Below are positions 37,491 through 45,100 of a DNA stretch of 64,000 nt, piece after piece; the stretch's first letter is position 1, and each line of letters begins with the position of its first letter. The DNA is from Arenicellales bacterium (lineage in GTDB: Bacteria; Pseudomonadota; Gammaproteobacteria; Arenicellales; JAHEKD01), in assembly GCA_028284225.1 (NCBI GenBank), contig JANQSD010000017.1, positions 48,677 to 112,676 on the forward strand, given 5' to 3'. The notes beneath the pieces are model-generated. The model was given only the letters and a program-made list of their open reading frames with translations, was not told where the DNA came from and ran no database searches. Made by a program: the position numbers and the translations under genes.

Positions 37491-38090
37491 ATGCTCCCTG
37501 ATACTAACTATGTTGCTTTTGACTCTGAAAATGGTGTTTGGCATACCAGCCTGCCTGAATCCTTATGCAATTCGAAAGCCGTATTTGAAACCTTATGGCA
37601 ACTGCATCCTGCTGAATACCCAGTTATTTTTTTACACGGCCGTGAAGTCAAGCTACCACGTTGGCAACAGGCATACGGGCATGACTATCATTTTTCCGGA
37701 AAAGCCAGTAAAGCAAAGCCGGTGCCAAATATATTAATGCCTTATTTAGACTGGGCCAGGCGAAATATAGATCATCGCTTGAACGGCATGTTATTAAATT
37801 GGTATGACGCAGATTTCGGCCATTATATTGGTGCGCATCGCGATAGTGAGCAGGGCTTGATTGCAACAAGCAATATTATCATGATCTCGCTGGGTGAAAA
37901 ACGCATTACTCGTTTCAGGCCGGTCAAGGGTAGGGGTTATTATGATGTTGAAGTTGATAACGGCGGTGTTGTGGTTATGAATTTAACCACTAATCAACAT
38001 TACAAACATGAGGTACCCAAATTCAAACGTTACAACGGCCGCCGTATTTCAATTACTTTGCGCTCGTTTGCAGCGACTATAAATAAATAA
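37491..38090 (+). CDS. AlkB-like Fe(II)/2-oxoglutarate dioxygenase
   Basis: 199 residues, probably repairing alkylated nucleic acid bases by oxidative demethylation. Iron ligands are His and Asp in IGAHRDSE and a distal His in YKHEVPKF. The 2-oxoglutarate site is the C-terminal arginine motif GRRISITLRSF. Preceding elements: LNWYDADFGHYIGAH and IISLGEKRITRFRPV in parts. The final 55 nt of coding sequence are duplicated 12.57 kb downstream at 50587-50641, which suggests that the 3' end of this gene served as an integration or recombination target. It resembles the short eukaryote-like/ALKBH2-3 type more than E. coli AlkB. Confidence 0.85.
   Translation: MLPDTNYVAFDSENGVWHTSLPESLCNSKAVFETLWQLHPAEYPVIFLHGREVKLPRWQQAYGHDYHFSGKASKAKPVPNILMPYLDWARRNIDHRLNGMLLNWYDADFGHYIGAHRDSEQGLIATSNIIMISLGEKRITRFRPVKGRGYYDVEVDNGGVVVMNLTTNQHYKHEVPKFKRYNGRRISITLRSFAATINK
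38019..38073 (+). repeat. Left direct repeat at alkB 3' end (cassette boundary)
   Basis: 55 nt coding for KFKRYNGRRISITLRSFA at the end of alkB. It matches 50587-50641 at 52 of 55 positions; all three differences (C here, T there) are at third codon positions and change no residue. After the repeat the two copies diverge. The pair brackets the whole RHS toxin block. Confidence 0.85.
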
Positions 38091-38183
38091 ACAGACATTT
38101 CTGTTGCATAGTTATTTCACTATTCAAAGTTATTATTCGAAATTTATGTCTGGAGATTATTCTAATTAAGCGTGGAGATTTCT

Positions 38184-38373
38184 TTGAGTTATTTAGATCA
38201 AATTGAAAGCTTGTCAAAAATGATCAAGTTTATGAAAAATTCACCCTTTTGGGTGAGGCGAAACGATTAATTTATGGCTATTATCATCCGATGATTTCTG
38301 GGTTAAAGATGAAATTGAACTTAACAAGGATAAGTTCACGTTACTCAGCCTAATTGAATATGAAACACTTTGA
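38184..38373 (+). pseudogene. Broken small gene (two apparent single-base deletions)
   Basis: Three frames carry consecutive pieces of what reads as one ~62-residue protein. A TTG start with GGAG opens LSYLDQIESLSK. Adding one A to the A-run near 38220 continues to NDQVYEKFTLLGEAKRLIYG. Adding one G at about 38291 continues to DDFWVKDEIELNKDKFTLL and a TGA at 38371. No family is recognised; charge and length resemble small immunity or accessory proteins. It occupies the gap after alkB inside the duplicated-end block. Sequencing error is an alternative to decay. Confidence 0.4.
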
Positions 38374-38388
38374 ATGGACAGATAGATA

Positions 38389-38760
38389 ATGATTAAAAGA
38401 TTCCAAATAAATCAAAAGCTAGTGGGTTTACTGTTATCCATCTGCTGTATATCTTCAGCATCCGCTGTGGATGTCAGTGACGGTTATCAGGCCTATCCAT
38501 TAGAGTTAACCAATAAACTTGAAATTCTTCGAGTTGATGTTACGTCAAGTGGCATTATTCAATTTATCTCCAAGGGCGGCAAGTGGGGCAAATCCTGCCC
38601 GGATGCCGACCATGCTCAAGTTCTTCCCAGCCATAAAATGCAACGCGAGATTTATGCACAGGGATTGGTTGCACAAACCAATGGGTCTAGAGTCATGTTT
38701 TATGCACGGTGTACATCTCATTCTCGGATTATCCACATTGAAAATATGTATAAAGACTAA
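38389..38760 (+). CDS. Small secreted protein A of the RHS block
   Basis: 123 residues with a Sec signal peptide (to about ISSASA, residue ~26). The mature ~97 residues have the pattern LEILRVDVTSSGIIQFISKGG, a first cysteine (GKSCPDAD), YAQGLVAQTNGSRVMFYARC and a final IIHIENMY. One likely disulfide joins the two cysteines. The layout, a Gly-Val strand start, a central Cys, an Ala-Gln helix, then strands, is like the following gene and like small periplasmic OB-fold-like proteins. I do not recognise a named family. It is 15 bp before that gene. Confidence 0.65.
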   Translation: MIKRFQINQKLVGLLLSICCISSASAVDVSDGYQAYPLELTNKLEILRVDVTSSGIIQFISKGGKWGKSCPDADHAQVLPSHKMQREIYAQGLVAQTNGSRVMFYARCTSHSRIIHIENMYKD

Positions 38761-38775
38761 TCAGGGATTTAAGTT

Positions 38776-39129
38776 ATGAAAATACGAAAATCAGTATTTG
38801 GACTATTGTTGTTCAATGTCATGTCTATGAGTTACGCAGGAACTGTAAACAATGCAAAGGTTAGTAAATTGACTGTCTACTCTGGCGGTTATGCACGCTT
38901 CACACTAACACAGACGCCCCCCGCTACTTGTAATTTCTACGGCTATCAATTTCGTTTTGATGTAACAACAGAAGGCGGGAAGCAGTTATTAAATTCACTG
39001 CGTATTGCAAAGTTGACGGAACAGTCGATTAATGTGGCATATCGAGATAGTACGGTCATTGGTAAAGACCAATCCAATGGCTGCACGGATGCAACTATGG
39101 CGGTAGCCGTTGCTGTGGCCACACTTTAA
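38776..39129 (+). CDS. Small secreted protein B of the RHS block
   Basis: 117 residues with a Sec signal peptide (MSMSYAG, cut near 22). The mature part reads AKVSKLTVYSGGYARFTLTQ, TCNFYGYQFRFDV, KQLLNSLRIAKLTEQSINVAY and SNGCTDA, again with two cysteines. Its strand-Cys-helix-strand order parallels the preceding protein, suggesting divergent tandem copies, though direct identity is low. It lies 55 bp before the giant RHS gene and in the same direction. A B-subunit-like, chaperone or surface-binding role is possible but unproven. Confidence 0.65.
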   Translation: MKIRKSVFGLLLFNVMSMSYAGTVNNAKVSKLTVYSGGYARFTLTQTPPATCNFYGYQFRFDVTTEGGKQLLNSLRIAKLTEQSINVAYRDSTVIGKDQSNGCTDATMAVAVAVATL

Positions 39130-39183
39130 AGCATTAAGGACATTATTTTAAGGTTAGTCTTAATAGGCAAGGGATTGTTTTCA

Positions 39184-42100
39184 ATGATACTTACTACACA
39201 CCGTTACTTTCACTGGTTTTGTTCATCTGTGATGGTGAGTTTGATATGTCTCGGTGGTTTGTTTCAACCCTCTTTATCATATGCGGCAATTACGCCGGTT
39301 GGTTCGGATCAGGGGAATATCGAAGTCACCAGCAATGGGCAGGCGGTGTGGACGCTGCCGATTACGGTACCGCCTGGGGTACGAGGCGTAGCCCCGAATC
39401 TCTCCCTGTCCGTTTCGGCGCAGGGCCAGCTGAATATCGGTGGTTTATCCAGCATCAGCCGTTGTGCAGGCTTGGCGGTGGATCACGGTGTTACTGCACC
39501 CGTGCGCTATCTGTCTTCGGACCAGTATTGCATGGACGGCCGACCTCTGAAGTTAATCAACGGCACCCAAGGTCAGGCCGGGAGTGTGTACGGCACGCAG
39601 CTGGATTCGTTTGAGAAAGTTGAAGCCATCGGTACGGGGGTTAATGGCCCGTTATCATTTAAAGTCACTACCCGTAGTGGCGGGACGTTAACCTTTGGCA
39701 GGACGACCTTATCGAAAATCCCCCGTGCGTCTGATGGTACTGTTATCAGCTGGGCCGTGAGTTCATTGGAAGATGTCTCCGGCAATGGGTTGTGGTATAT
39801 CTATTCGGATATTAGTGGTAGTGCTGTTCCTGAAATTGCGCTGACGCAAATCCGCTACGGCAGTCAGAATCAAACTAATGCTCCGGTGAGTGTGGACTTT
39901 GATTACGAATCGCGGCCGGACACGGCCAGCGGCTATCAACTGGGTTCAGTGGTTCAGAGTACGAAGCGGCTAAAACAAATCAGCACCACCGCAGATAATA
40001 AGATTGCTCGTCGATTCAAAATCACTTATGCACAAAGTGACTTCGGTGGCACTTCACGGGTCACCCGCATTCATGAATGTGCCGTAGACACTAACGACAA
40101 CGACCGCGAGAAATGCTATCGCCCCAGTCGGTTTGACTATGCCCCGGTTCAAACCGGTTGGCAAAATGCGTCCATTTCAGCGCCGTCACCGTTACAGGAC
40201 TCTCAAGGCCGTTCCCGTGGTGTGGTGCTGGACATCAATAATGACGGCTTTAATGACTGGATCATTGCGGTACAGCCGGAAACGGGGTCAGCAATCGTCG
40301 AAACTTGGTTAGGTTCGGCGGATGGCTGGTCGAGTTCCTCAGCGTTTACATTACCCGGCCCATTGTTTGATTATGCGATTAATAATGAAGGCATTCCTGT
40401 CGGTAACCTGGCAGATATGAACGGCGATGGACTGATTGATTACTTTCAAGCCACATTACAATATCATGCTGATGGCAGTAATACAGCCAAGCGAACCACT
40501 TGGCTAAACACAGGAACTGGTTTTGAGATAAGCAGTGAATTACAGCCTCCGTATTACACTGTAGTGATCGGGCGAACGGGTGTTGTTCAAGCCTACGAGA
40601 AGTATGTAGATATCAATGGTGATGGTTTGCCGGATGCTGTGAGGGCGCTACGCCGTAAGTCAGGGGCATTTTCGCGCCTCACCCGCCTAAATACGGGTTC
40701 AGGATGGCAAATCAGCACCGGCTATAAATTAGATACAGGTTTGTTTTCAGATCACACAATAGGTTCAGAAGGTGTTTATCAAGGTGAACTGATAGATATT
40801 AACGGTGATGGGTTGGTTGATTTTGTCGAATCGGCCAAAGTATCCGAGACGGATATTCGCAATCGGACTTACATGAATACAGGCATAGGGTGGAGCGAAA
40901 GTCCGTCCTATCAATTACCAATTGTGCTGATGGATTACAGTGTGCATGACAAGGGTATTCCTAATGCTGAATTAGTAGACGTTAATGGTGATGGTTTGCT
41001 GGATATCTGGCAGGCGCTGGCGTTTGACACTGGTGGAACGGCTTTCAATGTCTGGTTGAATACCGGCGATGGGTTTGTCCACTCAAATCATTACACCCCC
41101 ATTGTTCGCGGTACCACCGTTCTGGGTTCGGGGGCTGTATTGAAATACGGTGAGCTTATGGATGTCAGTGGTGACGGAAAACCTGAATTTGTGATCCATG
41201 CCCTGGATGAATCCAGTACTGACAATCCGGTACCATTGTCTGTTTATGAGCATAGTGGTACAGCCTGGGTGCGTAATGATGCCCTAAAGTCATTGCTTCC
41301 CAGTATTCCATTTTATCTGCAACCCTCAGACACCACACACTCCAGCCGTTCAATGTTGCAGCTGGCCGATTTGGATGGCGACGGTTCGCCGGAAGCATTT
41401 ATGTCGATGGACACGGTCAATGGCTGGCAGGTCAAGTCTAGTGTGGGTACTTTGGACAATGGGATGCAACCGGGTTATTTAACCTCGCATACCAATGGAT
41501 TGGGGATTGAGACACGTATTGAATATGGATTGTCAACTGACCCTACACTTTATAATCCTGGAGATTCCACCCAAAACACCCGTGTGTCGGCAGCGGTTAA
41601 TTCCCCGATGGTGCTGGTCAAGGCGATCCAAAAAATGGATGGTCTGGTGCTCCCGGATACGGCTAAAAGTAATGACGGCAGTAGTGGCTGGTATCGGGTC
41701 GAACATCAATACGGCGGTTTAAAAGCAAACCTTGAAGGTCGCGGCAGTTTAGGGTTTCAAACAAGGACCATCACTGATGAGCGTACCGGCTTAATGGTGG
41801 CCTCCGAATTTTATCAGGAGTATCCGTTTACCGGCCAAAGCAAGACGGTGAAGAAGTATTTAAACAATACGTTACTTAGCGAAACAGTGACTTCAATCGA
41901 TCAACGTGATTTGAATAACGGTAAAACTATCTTTGCATATTCACCCAGCATTGTCGTGAAGCAATATGATCCGGATAGTGCAACGCTATTGAGCACTTCG
42001 ACGACCAGCTCGGTTTACGATGATTTCGGCAATACTATTTCAAAAACTCAAACAGTGAGTGGCACGGACCAAACCTTTGAAACCGTCACGACAACGACTT

Positions 42101-45100
42101 ATGAGAACAAAACCAGCGGTGATAGCTGGATTTTGGGACTACCCACTGAAACTACGGTGACAGTTAAGGCGCCGAATCAACCCGATCAAAGCAACATTAC
42201 CACCGCGCAGTATAACGATAATGGTTTTCCAATTACAGAAGTGTTGCAACCGGGTTATCCACAATCGGTGACAACCACGTATGAGTACGACAGTTTTGGT
42301 AATGTGATCAGCACAACACTAACCAGTGGCAATGAATCGCGTACCTCAACAGTGGGCTACAGCAGTGATGGCCGTTTTCCGGTTTCTTCGACGAACCCGC
42401 TCGGTCATACCGGCACCGTGACGGTGGATAGTCGTTGGGGCAAGCCGATATCACAGATCAATGCCAATCAGCTCGAACAAAAAACGATTTATGATGCGTT
42501 TGGCACGGTGTTGCGTGAAGATGCCTTGTGGGACGGCCAGACTCAAGCCAAGGAAGTCGCCCTGGCATATTGGTGTAACAGTACTTCAGATTGCCCTGCT
42601 AATGCTGTGTATTTTGTGACCGCATTGGATGACCAGGGTGAATCACCTCAGACCGTATATTTCGATGCCTATGGGCGTGAACTACTCAAGAAAACCACCG
42701 GTGCTGATCTGGACGGCAATGAAACCTTAAACGGGCCAAGCCTGTATATTGCCACCGGTTACGACAATTTGGGCCGCAAGATTAAAACTTCCCGTCCCGG
42801 CACCAGTGAAGCCACGCTGGATTATGAACAAGTCAGCTATGACGCCTTAGATCGGGTTCGTACTAAAACAGCTACCGATGGTACAGAGACCTCGATTGAT
42901 TACGACGGTTTTACGGTTATTACTACTAATGCTAAAGGACAAGTCACCAAGATTACCAATGATTTGCGTGGCAAACCCATTTTGTCGGTTGATGCGGATT
43001 CAAACTCGACCCGATATGAGTACGATGCCAAAGGCAACTTAACCAAGACCGTTGATTCAGCAGGCAATGAGATTGTGCTGAACTACGATATTTTTGGCCG
43101 TAAAACATCAATGGACGACCCTGATATGGGCCATTGGGAGTATCAGTACGACGGGTTTGGAAATTTGACTCAACAAACCGATGCCAAGGGTCAGGTTGTC
43201 AACATGGTTTACGATAAGCTCGATCGCCTGACGTCACGCAGCGAAGCCGAAGGCACGACCACCTGGACGTATGATTCAGCGCCACTTGGCAACAGCGGTC
43301 GCAATGCGATTGGCATGTTGGCCAGTGTGAATGCCGGACATGAAGGGTATTCAAGACAGCATGAATACGATTCATCAGGTCGACCTGTTAAGGAAAGTAT
43401 CAATATCAAAGGTCAGGGTTACATCAGTGAACGCGGCTATTACCGTGCTACAGATCGAGTAGCCTGGGAGCGATATCCAAGTGGACTGGTCTTAACCAAG
43501 GACTATGATCCGACCGGGTTTCCGATGAAGCTCAACAGTGTCGATTTATCAGATTATCAGGCCTATCTGACCGAATACTACAAATATGAAGATAGGGTGC
43601 AGGAGGCCAGGGTGGCGGAAGCCGAGCACCAGCAGCAACTGGATGAATACCGCGAACTTTTACTAGGGGGAAGAACCGGCGAAGACACTGAGGGCAATCC
43701 TGAATATGCCGGCGGTGGGTTGGAAGATCAGGTTAAGGCTAAAACTGACCTGATCAATGGGGCGGTATCCAATGCGAACACCTGGCAAAGTTATGCCCGT
43801 GATGCCGCGAATGTACTCAATGAACATGCCCAATGGTCACAGGATTACTATGCCGAATACCAGCGTTACCGGGGGCCCTATGATCAGAATATCGCTATTG
43901 CCCGTGATTATGAGCAGCAGGCGCTGGTGGCTGGGCGTGAATCGGATCACCACCGTAATTTGTCAAATCAAGAAGCGGACAAAGCTCAGCCACATTTGAA
44001 TGCAGCTGCAAATTACCAACGCATTGCAAATGCGTGGCTGAACAAGGCGAAAACGGATCTTCAGGCAGGCTGCAAAGCGGCAGGTCGAGACCTGCATGAC
44101 GGACCGTTAGCGGAATTTGCGAGATTATGCCGTGACGGTAAAGGGCCGTTACCGGGATTAGGTGATGGTCGGCGTAACGTCTGCTGGAGCCTGATCCAAA
44201 CCGATAATGCCCGTGATGGTGATCGAGTCACGCATAAATGTACTCGAACCGTTAATGCTTTTTCATGGTTGCCGTATACCACTCAAACTTATTATGAAAA
44301 GACCGGCCGTTCATATGTGTGTCCGAATGGATCGAGCCAACCCCCAGTTGGCGGGGGCGGTGGCAATGGTGTCGATGCCGGTCATCCATTTGATCAGACT
44401 ATTCGATCCCTGGTCCAAGGTGTCCTGAATGCACTGATTCAGTCAAGTTATGCGGCTCGTGACGATCAGTGTTACTGGCGCAATAACTATCAGCGTAAAA
44501 CGGCATTGCTGCTTAAACGCGTTTCGTCATTGACTGCGGCCAAAATGCGCCATGTCGAAAGTTATATCGATAATTATAACGGTAATGTCACTAAATCAAA
44601 TCAGGAAGCTGAACGGGCCAATCAGTTCATCAGTCGCGCTAACAATTATGCCAACATGGCTAATTACCATGCAAACCGGGCGAATTCATTAGCGAACACA
44701 GCCAACAGTTATGTGGATAAAGCGAATACCTATGTGCGCGGCATGACGGTATACGGGGCGATGGCCAGTAATCATAGTCTTGTGGCCTTATTGCTCAATG
44801 ACGATAAGGGCGACAATAACCCGGCCAATGACACGGGCCGTTATGCCCATTATAAAAAACAGGTGGAAAAATACGCCGGGGTGTGGCAATGCAAAAAGAT
44901 CGGCACGGCACCGCTAATATCCGGCACGTATATCAACGGTACAAATCTCACGGCGGCGCAGAAGGCCAATTACGATGATCCCAATGCCGGGCCCTTCAAA
45001 TCTGTTCCGGCTGGGTTTGGTGCGGCGAGTTTAATGTCTTGGGATTCAGATGATGATGGTCAAAAAGAACGCTGGTATATCAATCACGTCACCCAAAAGA

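Noticed and set aside
37263..37544. 93-residue minus-strand ORF before alkB
   Set aside because: It lies over the 176-bp palindrome and overlaps the alkB start on the other strand. Its composition follows the palindrome and no motif is visible.
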